DNA from: JAWPMT01 sp965601475
GTDB lineage: Bacteria; Bacteroidota; Bacteroidia; Cytophagales; Cyclobacteriaceae
Direction: 5' to 3'
DNA length: 64,000 bases
Assembly (NCBI GenBank): GCA_965601475.1
Contig: OZ271832.1
Span: 1,612,001 to 1,676,000, forward strand
The notes beneath the pieces were generated by a model. The model saw only the letters and a list, made by a program, of their open reading frames with translations, was not told the DNA's origin and ran no database searches. Numbering within the stretch: position 1 is the stretch's first letter; every line of letters begins with the position of its first letter. This document shows, one piece after another, positions 17,658 to 26,511 of this stretch. The translations under genes were made by a program, and so were the position numbers.

Positions 17658-19439
17658 TTGATCAATCCGAAATCCATAGCGGTCCTTCCCTTTGAAAACC
17701 TAAGCCCAGATCCTGACAATGAGTACTTCGCCAATGGTATGACAGAGGAAATCATCAATGCCCTCACCACCATCCAAGGACTGAAAGTCACAGCAAGGAC
17801 CTCCTCCTTTTCCTTCAAATCCAGGAATATGGACATCAGGCAAATTGGCAAAATCCTGGGTGTGGCCACCTTGCTGGAAGGAAGTATCAGAAAGTCAGGG
17901 AATCAGCTTAGAATCACAGCACAGCTGATCCGATCAGAAACTGGCTTCCATATCTGGTCTGAGACTTTCAACAGAAAGTTGACAGACATTTTCGAGCTTC
18001 AGGACGAGATCAGCCTGTTGATTTCAGAGAAAATCAGGGAGCACTATGGCCACCTCAGCATTGAAGACCACCTGGTCAATGCCAGCACCTTGAATGTGGA
18101 TGCCTATCAACTTTTCCTGAAGGGCAGGCATCACTACAACAAATGGAACATGCCGGATTTCGCGGAAGCTGCCGGTTATTACGAGCAAAGCATTGCCCTG
18201 GATCCCGATTTTGATCTACCCTATTTTGGAGCAGGACTGAGCCACAGTTTTTTGGGATCCTGGGCCGCAATAGACCGCAAGGAGGCCCATGAAAAGGCTC
18301 AAAATTTTTTCACCAGTGGTATCAGATTGGGAAAGGACTCGGCCTATCAGCATTACAGCATTGCTAAACATCAGTTCTGGGGGCTCTGGAATTTCGATGA
18401 CGCTTTGATCACACTTACCAAAGCCTTCCAAAAGCAACCACAGGATGCCGACACCAATGAGTTCATGGCGGAGATTTACCTTCGATTTGGAGAATTTTCC
18501 AAGGCCCTGGAGTACATCAACAAAAGCATAGATCTGGATCCGCTATCACCGGCCCACTACTATACCAAAGCCACTATTTATTACCTCCAAGGGTCCTTCA
18601 ATGAGGGACTCATTGCTATTAATAAAGGCCTCGATTTGGATCCGGATTTTGCCACCCTGGTGGAATTGAAGATGGCCTTCCTGATTCAAATGGGCGAAAA
18701 CGACGGCCTTGAAGAGCTCCTGTACAACCATCCGCAATATCCCGCCAGTGCATACACTTCATTGTTGTATTGGGTACATCCAGAGAGCACCGTTCCGCCT
18801 GAATTATCGGTCGAGCAGTGTCTGTCCCAATTGCAACACGCAGAACTGACCCCTTTGATGATGTGGGATTTGTACCTGCTGGTGCAAGCTGGAAAGCTGG
18901 ATGAAGCAATGTCACTTCTAGATGAAAAGGTCAGGTTACGTATGGGTCAGGCCATCAACTTTCTCCGGGACCCATTCCTGTTACCGCTTCACGGATTGAA
19001 CCGCTACCAACAGCTGGCTAAGCAACACGCAATGTCCACAACCAACCCCAGCCTGGAGCCTCCTCGGAGAAAGGATAGGTATGCACTGGCTCCGGAGGAG
19101 ATCAATAGGTACAAAAACCTACTCCTGAAAAAGATGGAGGAAGAAAAGCATTTCCTCAACCCTGACATGGGCTTGAAGGACCTTGCCGAGACCATGAGGA
19201 TACATCCCAACAAGCTTTCATGGTTGCTGAATGCGATAATGGGAAAGAACTATTACGAATTCGTGAATAGCTACCGGTTGGAAGAATTTAAGCGCAGGGC
19301 TAAAGACCCTCAAAATCAACACATCAGCCTGCTCGGCATGGCCTACGACAGTGGATTCAATTCAAAATCCGTATTCAACGAATTCTTCAAAAAATCCACC
19401 GGACTCACACCAAAGTCGTGGGTTGCATTGCACAGTTAG
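17658..19439 (+). CDS. TPR protein with adenylate-cyclase-type N-terminal domain and AraC-type HTH
   Basis: 593 residues from a TTG start; no in-frame ATG lies between it and the stem-loop after rsgA. Residues 5-120 match the domain often found before TPRs in adenylate-cyclase-like regulators (SIAVLPFENLSPDPDNEYFA, GVATLLEGSIRKSG). TPR-like helices fill about 150-400, with typical Tyr/Pro spacing (FSKALEYINKSIDLDPLSP). The C-terminal 100 residues are an AraC-type DNA-binding domain (MGLKDLAETMRIHPNKLSWL, then YDSGFNSKSVFNEFFKKSTG). No membrane segment is seen, so this is a cytosolic regulator. Targets are unknown; the genes following it are candidates. Confidence 0.82.
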   Translation: MINPKSIAVLPFENLSPDPDNEYFANGMTEEIINALTTIQGLKVTARTSSFSFKSRNMDIRQIGKILGVATLLEGSIRKSGNQLRITAQLIRSETGFHIWSETFNRKLTDIFELQDEISLLISEKIREHYGHLSIEDHLVNASTLNVDAYQLFLKGRHHYNKWNMPDFAEAAGYYEQSIALDPDFDLPYFGAGLSHSFLGSWAAIDRKEAHEKAQNFFTSGIRLGKDSAYQHYSIAKHQFWGLWNFDDALITLTKAFQKQPQDADTNEFMAEIYLRFGEFSKALEYINKSIDLDPLSPAHYYTKATIYYLQGSFNEGLIAINKGLDLDPDFATLVELKMAFLIQMGENDGLEELLYNHPQYPASAYTSLLYWVHPESTVPPELSVEQCLSQLQHAELTPLMMWDLYLLVQAGKLDEAMSLLDEKVRLRMGQAINFLRDPFLLPLHGLNRYQQLAKQHAMSTTNPSLEPPRRKDRYALAPEEINRYKNLLLKKMEEEKHFLNPDMGLKDLAETMRIHPNKLSWLLNAIMGKNYYEFVNSYRLEEFKRRAKDPQNQHISLLGMAYDSGFNSKSVFNEFFKKSTGLTPKSWVALHS

Positions 19440-19557
19440 CTCCCCCACAAAAGGTCCTGATGCGCATCCGGACATCCTCTTAAATCCAGCCGGACGAAGG
19501 TACCTCACGCCCGTGGCATCTTCGAAGCATCATTTCACAAACTAAACTTTTGATATC

Positions 19558-19977
19558 ATGAAAAATCTCAATGTAAAGCGTGTAGCCATTTCTGGTGCTG
19601 TCATTTATGTCATCGCCGTTTCAGCATTCCTCGGCTCATTTTTCGTGCCGATTATGTCTGATCCAGAACTTCAAGCCAATCTAGTCTTGTCGCTCGCCCT
19701 GATTCCGGCAGCAATGGTGGGTGCACATCTTTATTACCGAAAAGGTCATCAGACTAACGGATTTGCTCTTGGTGCTGCTTTGTTCTTTGTAGCCATGATC
19801 CTGGACGCTTTGATCACAGTGCCACTATTCGTCATCCCCGCAGGAGGTAGTCATCTCAGCTTCTTCACTGACCCTGGGTTCTGGCTCATTGGGTTGGAGT
19901 ACATCTTGGTTGTTGCCGCTTACCGAAAGGTTGATCAGGTACTGAAAGCCAGCAGAAGCAAAGTTCAGCTCAACTAA
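19558..19977 (+). CDS. DUF5367-like four-helix membrane protein
   Basis: 139 residues with four predicted membrane helices (about 9-31, 40-57, 71-95, 105-122) and a YRKG loop after the second. Size, topology and the LDALITVPLF segment resemble DUF5367 proteins of Bacteroidota, for which no function is established. It is 25 nt upstream of the flavodoxin-fold reductase gene, so they are likely co-transcribed. Confidence 0.65.
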   Translation: MKNLNVKRVAISGAVIYVIAVSAFLGSFFVPIMSDPELQANLVLSLALIPAAMVGAHLYYRKGHQTNGFALGAALFFVAMILDALITVPLFVIPAGGSHLSFFTDPGFWLIGLEYILVVAAYRKVDQVLKASRSKVQLN

Positions 19978-20002
19978 TCCATCAGCAAAAGAAAGTACCA
20001 TC

Positions 20003-20560
20003 ATGTCAACATTGGTAATCGTTACCCATCCAAACCTCGAGCAGTCTGTAATCAACAAGGCCTGGGTAGAGGCGCTTGAGCAAAACCCTAAAGACTTTAT
20101 CGTCCATTCCCTGTATGGGCAATACCCGGACCTGAATTATGATCCGGAGAAAGAACAGGCCTTGCTCACCAGGTATGAGAACATCATTTTTCAGTTCCCC
20201 ATCCACTGGTACAGTACGCCCTTCGCCCTGAAAAAATACATCGACGAAGTCTTTACCTATGGGTGGGCATTTGGACCCGGAGGGGATCAACTGAAAGGCA
20301 AGCGCATCGGCTTTGCCGTCTCCACCGGAGGCGACGCAGCCTCTTATCATTCAGGGATATCCCTGGCACAGTTGCTCAATGACTTCATACTCAGCTTCGA
20401 ATATTGTGGTTGTGAGATCACGAAGCTACATACCTTCTACGGAGCCCTGTTCAATCCCAGCCAGGAATCCATTGCTGAGAATACAGCGGACTACGTGAGC
20501 ACTTTCCGCAGCCTACCTGGGAGGCGAGTGTATAGCCACCACGATGCGGAATGGCTTTAG
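20003..20560 (+). CDS. NAD(P)H-dependent oxidoreductase, flavodoxin fold (KefF/MdaB-like)
   Basis: 185 residues. It opens MSTLVIVTHPNLEQSVINKA, the FMN/FAD phosphate-binding strand-loop of the NQO1-like family, and has the FQFPIHWYSTPFALKKYIDE segment near residue 67 typical of KefF/MdaB quinone reductases. It likely reduces quinones or other electrophiles with NAD(P)H through a bound flavin. It follows the DUF5367-like gene by 25 nt, and a strong terminator follows 84 nt downstream. Confidence 0.88.
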   Translation: MSTLVIVTHPNLEQSVINKAWVEALEQNPKDFIVHSLYGQYPDLNYDPEKEQALLTRYENIIFQFPIHWYSTPFALKKYIDEVFTYGWAFGPGGDQLKGKRIGFAVSTGGDAASYHSGISLAQLLNDFILSFEYCGCEITKLHTFYGALFNPSQESIAENTADYVSTFRSLPGRRVYSHHDAEWL

Positions 20561-20644
20561 CCTTGCAATCCTAAATATTCGCAGTTCGTTTGCCAACGAC
20601 ATCCATTTCAGGATTGCTGTAAATCTGCTTGCTCTATTGTGATG

Positions 20645-20673
20645 GCTTCCCCATGGTTGGGGAAGCTTTTTTT
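20645..20673 (+). terminator. Rho-independent terminator after the reductase gene
   Basis: Perfect 8-bp stem GCTTCCCC (20645-20652) and GGGGAAGC (20659-20666), 6-nt loop, followed by seven T (20667-20673) on the plus strand. It ends the transcript carrying the DUF5367-like and reductase genes. Confidence 0.85.
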
Positions 20674-20814
20674 ATACTTGGTACACGACGCTCAACAACC
20701 TTTTGAAAAGCCCTGCGTTTGCACTTATCTTCGATTACCAAAGGTCAGGGTCTGGCAATGTAAATCAGCAGCTGAATTGATCGACCAGGTACACAACCAA
20801 AACCACACAAACCA

Positions 20815-21771
20815 ATGAATAAAACCACCACATTAGGTCATAGTACCCTCAATATCAATCGCATCGGCCTCGGATGCATGGGCATGTCTGAGTTTTATGG
20901 CGCTTTCGATGAAAAAGAATCAATCCATACCTTACATCAGGCCATTGAGCTGGGGGTCAATTTCTTCGATACTGCCGACATGTATGGCAGTGGAGCCAAT
21001 GAAAGGTTGCTAGGCAAGGCTTTCCAGGACCGTTGGGATAAGGTAATTCTTGCTACCAAGTTTGCCATCATGAGGGGCGATAAGGGTGAGTTTCTGGGGC
21101 TCAGTGGCAAGCCCGAATACATCCACAAAGCCTGTGATAACAGTCTGGATCGCCTCGGCGTGGAAGCCATTGATTTGTACTATATGCACAGACAAGATCC
21201 GGAAGTAGAGATCGAAGACATTGTTGGCGCCATGGCTGAATTGGTCAAAAAAGGCAAAGTCAAGGCTATTGGTCTTTCAGAGGTGGACCCCGACACCCTG
21301 CGCCGGGCACATGCCGTGCACCCTATCACCGCCCTGCAAACCGAGTACTCCTTGTGGAGTAGAGAGCCGGAACAAGAGCTCTTTGACGTTTGTCAGGAAC
21401 TGGGTATAACATTTGTTGCCTACAGCCCCCTGGGCAGGGGATTCCTGACTGGCGCCATCAAGAGCCGTGCCGATCTCGAAGAAGGTGATTGGCGACTGAC
21501 CAATCCGAGATTCACCGAACAAGCCATTCAAGAGAATCTGAAGTTCGTAGAGGTAATCGAAGAGATGGCCCAAAGTAAAGGCGTCTCGAAAGCGCAATTG
21601 GCGTTGGCTTGGGTGCTCAGCCAAAACGATGAAATCACGACGATTCCCGGCACGCGAAAAGTGCATCGACTACAAGAAAACCTGGGTGCTTTCAACGTGA
21701 CCTTGACCTCAGCGGAGCTTGAGGAAATCGATGCGCACCTGCCATCTGAAACTACAGGGGGCCGCTATTAG
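20815..21771 (+). CDS. Aldo/keto reductase
   Basis: 318 residues of the AKR superfamily. It begins with the family pattern of LNINRIGLGCMGMSEFYGAF. The catalytic Asp and Tyr lie in FFDTADMYGSG near residue 45, Lys in LATKFAI near 80, and His in DLYYMHRQDP near 125. The C-terminal NADPH-binding segment (IPGTRKVHRLQENLGA) is present. It reduces aldehydes or ketones with NADPH; the substrate cannot be inferred. It is transcribed alone, after a terminator and facing the photolyase-cluster end. Confidence 0.93.
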   Translation: MNKTTTLGHSTLNINRIGLGCMGMSEFYGAFDEKESIHTLHQAIELGVNFFDTADMYGSGANERLLGKAFQDRWDKVILATKFAIMRGDKGEFLGLSGKPEYIHKACDNSLDRLGVEAIDLYYMHRQDPEVEIEDIVGAMAELVKKGKVKAIGLSEVDPDTLRRAHAVHPITALQTEYSLWSREPEQELFDVCQELGITFVAYSPLGRGFLTGAIKSRADLEEGDWRLTNPRFTEQAIQENLKFVEVIEEMAQSKGVSKAQLALAWVLSQNDEITTIPGTRKVHRLQENLGAFNVTLTSAELEEIDAHLPSETTGGRY

Positions 21772-21819
21772 CTGCCCCTCAAGTGCCCTTTCCCAGGTCA
21801 GGTCAGCCTGTCGCCACGA

Positions 21820-23289
21820 TCAGAGTGTACTCAGAAAATCTTGTGCGGCTTGCAGATGTCCATTTCTTTTCTCCTCACTCATCTTATCATAGGTCCTCAC
21901 CAACATCGATAACCTGGGATTTCGAAGAAAGAATTCCCTGTGCACATGCATGAACCTCCAAAAGAGGCCATCCCAGGTCGTTTGCCATGCACCCTTTTTG
22001 TAGTTACTCATCTTCATCAGGTAGTTGCTCCCACTGATGTATGGTTTCGTTGACATGAGACCCCCATCGGCAAACTGGCTCATCCCGTAGACATTTGGTA
22101 CCATCACCCAGTCGTAGGCATCGATGTACATCTCCATAAACCATCGGTAAACCTCATCCGGATCAAACTCACACAACACCATAAAATTGCCAAGAACCAT
22201 CAGTCGCTCGATGTGATGGTTGTAACCAGTAGCCAGAAGCTTCCTGATCGTGATATCAATAGGGGCGATGCCGGTTGTCCCGTCATAGAACGACTGAGGA
22301 ATTTTTCGTTCAAACCCCCAGAAGTTTCGAGTCCGCTCTTCTGAGCCTTTCACTTCGTATACACCCCGAATGAATTCCCGCCAGCCAATGATCTGTCGGA
22401 TGATCCCTTCGGTATTGTTCAGTGGTACCTGATGCTCCTCCGCATACCTTAGAATTCTATCCACTACAAAAGCAGGTGTCAACAGTCCTGAATTTAACAG
22501 GGGAGACAGGACACTGTGGTGCAGGATATTCTGGTCAGCGACGATTGCATCTTCGTAATCGCCAAAGCCATGGAATCGGACCTGCAGAAACTGATCCAAC
22601 CATGCACTGGAAGACTGAAAATCAATAGGATACAAGGGTGTAGACTGCAAGTTTCCCGGGTGATCCGGAAAGTGCTTTTCCACATAGACCAGTGCTTCGT
22701 CATGGAAAGGATTCTTCGCGGGGAAAGCAATGGCAGGGGGAGTACCTTTTGCCGGATATCGCTTCCGATTCTCCACATCGTAGGTCCACTTGCCTCCCCT
22801 TGGATTGTCTCCATCTTCCAGGAGAATGCCAAGGCTCTTTCGCTGGCTGATGTAAAACTCCGTTTGAAAGAACTTCTTTTTGCTTGGTTTGAAGAAGGTA
22901 GAAAGGGAGTCCCGGGTATTGATGAAAGAAGGTGAATCATACTGCCTCACTTCAATCCCCTTCATCGTGCAGCCTTTTTTCAGCCTTCTGGCCAGGTAGT
23001 TGTCTACGGGGTCCACGAAGTGCAGGGCATCTGCCTCGAATTGATTGACCCATTTTCTTACATCCCCTTCAGCTTGATGGCATTCGACATACTCAACCGC
23101 ATGGCCCTGGCCCTCAAGCCAGCTTTGATAAGACTTCATGGTAGCCCTGTGAAAGGCCAGCTTCTGTTTATGGAAACGGTACTGTTTGAAAAACAGGTAC
23201 TCTTCAATAAGATAGACCTTGCGCCCTTTGGCCAGTGCAGGGTGGTCTTCAAATAGCTGATGGGGGAAAATGACGGTTGCTTCTTGCAT
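21820..23289 (-). CDS. PhrB-type cryptochrome/photolyase lacking the iron-sulfur ligands
   Basis: 489 residues of the prokaryotic (6-4) photolyase branch (PhrB/FeS-BCP). The N-terminal Rossmann domain opens with EATVIFPHQLFEDHPAL. The C-terminal FAD domain contains NHHIERLMVLGNF, ADAYDWV-like DAYDWVMVPNVYGMSQFADGG and STKPYISGSNYLMKMSNY. In characterised PhrB the segment after SNY/SDY carries three Cys of a [4Fe-4S] cluster; here it reads KKGAWQTTWDGLFW with no Cys, so the cluster should be absent. It probably repairs or senses UV damage with FAD. It is 139 nt downstream of the other photolyase genes. Confidence 0.85.
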   Translation of the reverse strand: MQEATVIFPHQLFEDHPALAKGRKVYLIEEYLFFKQYRFHKQKLAFHRATMKSYQSWLEGQGHAVEYVECHQAEGDVRKWVNQFEADALHFVDPVDNYLARRLKKGCTMKGIEVRQYDSPSFINTRDSLSTFFKPSKKKFFQTEFYISQRKSLGILLEDGDNPRGGKWTYDVENRKRYPAKGTPPAIAFPAKNPFHDEALVYVEKHFPDHPGNLQSTPLYPIDFQSSSAWLDQFLQVRFHGFGDYEDAIVADQNILHHSVLSPLLNSGLLTPAFVVDRILRYAEEHQVPLNNTEGIIRQIIGWREFIRGVYEVKGSEERTRNFWGFERKIPQSFYDGTTGIAPIDITIRKLLATGYNHHIERLMVLGNFMVLCEFDPDEVYRWFMEMYIDAYDWVMVPNVYGMSQFADGGLMSTKPYISGSNYLMKMSNYKKGAWQTTWDGLFWRFMHVHREFFLRNPRLSMLVRTYDKMSEEKRNGHLQAAQDFLSTL

Positions 23290-23428
23290 CGTTTCTACTT
23301 TGAGTTTCGCTGACTTCTGCAGCGATGGCTACAGTACTTGACATCCTCCCAGACTTTTTCCCATTTCTTGCGCCATGAAAACGGCCGTCCACATACCACA
23401 CAATTTTTCGAAGGCAAATGTTGCTTCT

Positions 23429-24886
23429 TCATCCTCTGCGGGTATGTGTTTTCAGTATTCGTTCCTTTTCCTTTCGCACCTCAGGGACACTGCGATGACC
23501 CCATATCTTCTTTCGAGCCCTTTTACCACTTTCAGCAAGGTCTACGATGGGCTGAGGATAATGCGTTCCAATGACCACACCACAATACTGCTGTTCAAGC
23601 AGTGTCATTTTCCAGGGTTCGTGAATGAATGAGGGCTGAACGGGCCTAAGCTCAGGCACCCATTGCCTAATAAAAATGCCCTCCGGATCATGGTCCATGG
23701 ACTGTTTCACAGGGTTGTAGATCCTCACCGTATTGATCCCTGTAGTGCCGGCCTGCATTTGAAATTGCGGGTAGTGAATGCCCGGTTCATAATCCAGAAA
23801 ATACTGAGCAAGGTGATAGATTCCTTTTCTCCAATCCTGATCCAGGTGATGACAAAGGAAAGAAACCAACATTGCCCGCATTCGGAAATTCACCCATCCT
23901 GTGGCTTTGAGCGCGCGCATACAGGCATCAACCAACGGGTAGCCGGTGAGTCCCTCCCGCCAAGCTTTCAGATAATTTGCATTGGAATCTCTTTCCAACA
24001 GCTCATAACCTCTATTGATGCATACGGTCTCGTACTCGCATTCCACCTCAAATTTCTGAATGAAATGACAGTGCCACTTCAATCGGGTTAGAAAGGCGCC
24101 AAATGCACGTTTATGGGATTGGAAATTGGGATGCTTTTTGGTGAATTGGTACGCTTGACTGATGCTCAAATTGCCCCATGCCAGATAAGTAGATATCCTG
24201 GAGCAGGAAGTTCTGCTTTCGAGGGGTTTCGAAATCAATTGATTGTATTTCACACCCCGCTTTTCAACAAAAGAACGCAGGTACTTCCAGGCATTGGTCT
24301 CTCCGGCAGGTTGAAATTGATCGGAGTACTGACCCAGTTGCTGCTCAAATTCGGTTGGAAGCGGAAAGGGATGACGATCTGGCTCCAGGCTTTGACTGGA
24401 AAATGTATTTTCAACTGGCGGCTTGCTCATGGTGACAAACCAATGTTTGTCCCAACCTCTTCTGTTGCTGATCCCTCGAACGATACCATCTCGTGGAAAC
24501 TCCGTCCAAGATACGCCCCCATGCTTCAGCAAGGTGTGGACTTGCTTGTCTCTATCCCAGCTTCGCTGCACGCCAGTTTCCTGGTAGGAGAACACTTGAG
24601 CCACGTTGTGCAGATCAAGCAAATGATTCAATATATCCGCCGACTCCCCGAAGAATACCTCCACAGTTCTTCCATATGCCTCCAGTGTTTTGTTCATATC
24701 GAGAATCGAATGGTAAATGAACTGGAGATGCCTCATGGAGGTATCCGGATGTTCGATGAGATTGCGATCGAATATGTAGATGATTCGATAAGGGAGATCA
24801 GCCTGCTCAGCTGCCTGAAGAGGTGCATGATTTTGCGTTCGCAAATCACGTTTGAGCCAAACGACGTTGACACGTTGTCGTGTCAT
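23429..24886 (-). CDS. Cryptochrome / deoxyribodipyrimidine photolyase family protein
   Basis: 485 residues from the ATG at 24886, chosen because it overlaps the upstream stop by 4 nt; a longer frame to 24958 has no support. The normal order is seen: N-terminal antenna-binding Rossmann domain (VNVVWLKRDLRTQNHAPL, residues 5-130), then the FAD domain (205-480) with GYPLVDACMRALKATGWVNF, LDYEPGIHYPQFQMQAG and VRIYNPVKQSMDHDPEG. It either repairs cyclobutane dimers or acts as a blue-light receptor; sequence alone does not decide. It is the third gene of the TIGR03643 operon. Confidence 0.88.
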   Translation of the reverse strand: MTRQRVNVVWLKRDLRTQNHAPLQAAEQADLPYRIIYIFDRNLIEHPDTSMRHLQFIYHSILDMNKTLEAYGRTVEVFFGESADILNHLLDLHNVAQVFSYQETGVQRSWDRDKQVHTLLKHGGVSWTEFPRDGIVRGISNRRGWDKHWFVTMSKPPVENTFSSQSLEPDRHPFPLPTEFEQQLGQYSDQFQPAGETNAWKYLRSFVEKRGVKYNQLISKPLESRTSCSRISTYLAWGNLSISQAYQFTKKHPNFQSHKRAFGAFLTRLKWHCHFIQKFEVECEYETVCINRGYELLERDSNANYLKAWREGLTGYPLVDACMRALKATGWVNFRMRAMLVSFLCHHLDQDWRKGIYHLAQYFLDYEPGIHYPQFQMQAGTTGINTVRIYNPVKQSMDHDPEGIFIRQWVPELRPVQPSFIHEPWKMTLLEQQYCGVVIGTHYPQPIVDLAESGKRARKKIWGHRSVPEVRKEKERILKTHTRRG

Positions 24887-25968
24887 TTCAGTTCTTTCTT
24901 GCACTTTTTCCAGAAAGCAAAAAAGGATGGATAATATCCTGTGACCGAAAACATCCAATCACGACGGTCCTGCACACCTTGATAGTGAAGATTCAGTGGA
25001 TGCTCCTTGAAGTAAATGGTTGAAGAAGTTTCGGATGCCAATGCTTCGAATTCGCCGACATACACCTGAATATCTGTGATGTTTTTTGCCAAGCCCATCA
25101 TGAAGTCAACAGCCTTCTGGGAAATTGGATATTGCTCAAAAATCGAAGGTTCGATGAGCAGTACACGGTTGGCCTCTGAATCCGAGCGCCAGCTGGGGTC
25201 CAGATTGTAGTAATTGTAGATCAATAAGGGCTTCTCGGGATCCAAATTCAACGACGATGATCCGGGCAGTGGTGTCTCCAGATCAGGCAGCATGGTATCC
25301 TCAAGTACGGCCGGTATGTCCATGTCCGCGATCTCCTCATACGTTAAATCAAGGAAAGTACCCCTCTGATTGGAATAGCAGTATTTGTTGATGTTATCTT
25401 GGTTGGCAATGTACTTTTTACCCGCGTTAGCACCAGCGACCCATTGCCAGCTCAAAGCATTGCTGGCCCAATCTCCATCAATCAAGTGGTAATACATCCA
25501 CCTGGCTGGTTCACGCCAGTGAGACTTGGCCATGTTGCAAGCTATGGCTGCTACATACATGCGCACATGGTTGTGCAAGTACCCACTCTCATAGAAATCC
25601 AAGAGTGCGTCGTCTATCGCTTCAATACCTGTCTGTGTCTCCACCAGGGCTCTCGGCACTCGCCAATTCTGAACCTCAGCCTGTGGACGCTTCAGGTCCT
25701 GGTTGATCAGGTCACCTTTCGACAACCATACCTGCTGCCAATAGTCGCGCCACGCCAATTCCTGTATAAACTTCTCCACTTTGTAGAAAGGATGTCCCAA
25801 CCCAAGCACATGCTCCATCACCTGCTTCGTAGAGATGACCCCCCTAGAAATGTAAGGTGAGAGGCGTGTGACAGCACCATCCGCGAAATTTCTCGTTTTC
25901 CCATAGGTCACCGGATCAATAGCCTCGAATTGCTGCAAAACCTGTTGATAGTCCGTCGTGAAACTCAT
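24883..25968 (-). CDS. Photolyase-like FAD-domain protein with apparent C-terminal Rossmann domain
   Basis: 361 residues. It starts directly with the photolyase FAD-binding domain (VTRLSPYISRGVIS near 34, ELAWRDYWQQVW near 70, LIDGDWASNALSWQWVAGA near 160, ANQDNINKYC near 187) and has no N-terminal antenna domain. After a linker, residues 245-360 (LLIYNYYNLDPSW, NRVLLIEPSIFEQYPISQKA, IQVYVGEFEAL) look like a photolyase-type Rossmann domain placed at the C-terminus, meaning a circular permutation. That domain call is inference from pattern. It overlaps TIGR03643 upstream and the cryptochrome downstream by 4 nt each. Confidence 0.75.
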   Translation of the reverse strand: MSFTTDYQQVLQQFEAIDPVTYGKTRNFADGAVTRLSPYISRGVISTKQVMEHVLGLGHPFYKVEKFIQELAWRDYWQQVWLSKGDLINQDLKRPQAEVQNWRVPRALVETQTGIEAIDDALLDFYESGYLHNHVRMYVAAIACNMAKSHWREPARWMYYHLIDGDWASNALSWQWVAGANAGKKYIANQDNINKYCYSNQRGTFLDLTYEEIADMDIPAVLEDTMLPDLETPLPGSSSLNLDPEKPLLIYNYYNLDPSWRSDSEANRVLLIEPSIFEQYPISQKAVDFMMGLAKNITDIQVYVGEFEALASETSSTIYFKEHPLNLHYQGVQDRRDWMFSVTGYYPSFFAFWKKCKKELK

Positions 25969-26303
25969 CGCTTAGAGATCTTATTCAACGAAATACTTCG
26001 TTGGCTCGCACTTTTGAATCGGCCGATGCTCGGGTTCCTTTTTTTTAGATTCTTCTGACTCACACCACTATTGACACGTTTCCTCCACAATTTAAAACTA
26101 CTGGTTTTCAGCTGGTTACGCATTATGCGAATGACCTCCTGCTCGCTCAGGTCAAATTGGTAACGAATGGCCTCAAAAGGCGTTTTATCCTCCCAGGCCA
26201 TTTCGATGACACGGTCTATTTCTTGATCTGTCAATTGAGGAAATTTGGTTCCGAAAGTGGAAACACTTGTTGCAATCCAATGTTCAGAACGATCCGGTTC
26301 CAA
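25965..26303 (-). CDS. TIGR03643 family small protein
   Basis: Up to 112 residues from a TTG at 26303; no ATG lies upstream of the conserved core, so the start is uncertain. The core TDQEIDRVIEMAWEDKTPFE, followed by LSEQEVIRIMRNQLKTSSF and LWRKRV, is the TIGR03643 signature. It looks like a helix-turn-helix-like small protein. Members are often next to photolyase or cryptochrome genes, and here it is the first gene of such an operon. The basic C-terminal tail (about residues 80-112, Lys/Arg/Ser-rich) suggests nucleic-acid binding. Function is unknown. Confidence 0.8.
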   Translation of the reverse strand: MEPDRSEHWIATSVSTFGTKFPQLTDQEIDRVIEMAWEDKTPFEAIRYQFDLSEQEVIRIMRNQLKTSSFKLWRKRVNSGVSQKNLKKRNPSIGRFKSASQRSISLNKISKR

Positions 26304-26450
26304 TCTTCAAAGCCGTTTGATATAGCATCAAATTATAGCCGCATTCGCGACGTCAATAAGAACTTTCTATCCCAAAAGCAGCACCGAGGTAGTAAATCCA
26401 TCTATATTCGCGGCAGATAGTGAGTATCTATTCCATAGCTGGTTCTTATG

Positions 26451-26485
26451 GGCAATGCGCCATCACGGTGCATTGCCTTTTTTTT
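26451..26485 (+). terminator. Plus-strand hairpin with T-run
   Basis: Stem GGCAATGC (26451-26458) and GCATTGCC (26470-26477), followed by eight T (26478-26485). It is oriented for a plus-strand transcript, although both flanking genes are on the minus strand. A near-identical element (same stem, same TTATGG prefix) lies at 35160-35192. A second small inverted repeat, AGATA-gtgag-TATCT, is at 26415-26429. The transcript it ends is not identified. Confidence 0.6.
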
Positions 26486-26511
26486 ATGTCGGCGCTAAAT
26501 ATTGCAAAAAC

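Noticed and set aside
24887..24958. N-terminal extension of the cryptochrome/photolyase
   Set aside because: Overlaps the upstream gene by far more than the ATGA pattern, and the Rossmann domain begins right after the ATG at 24886.
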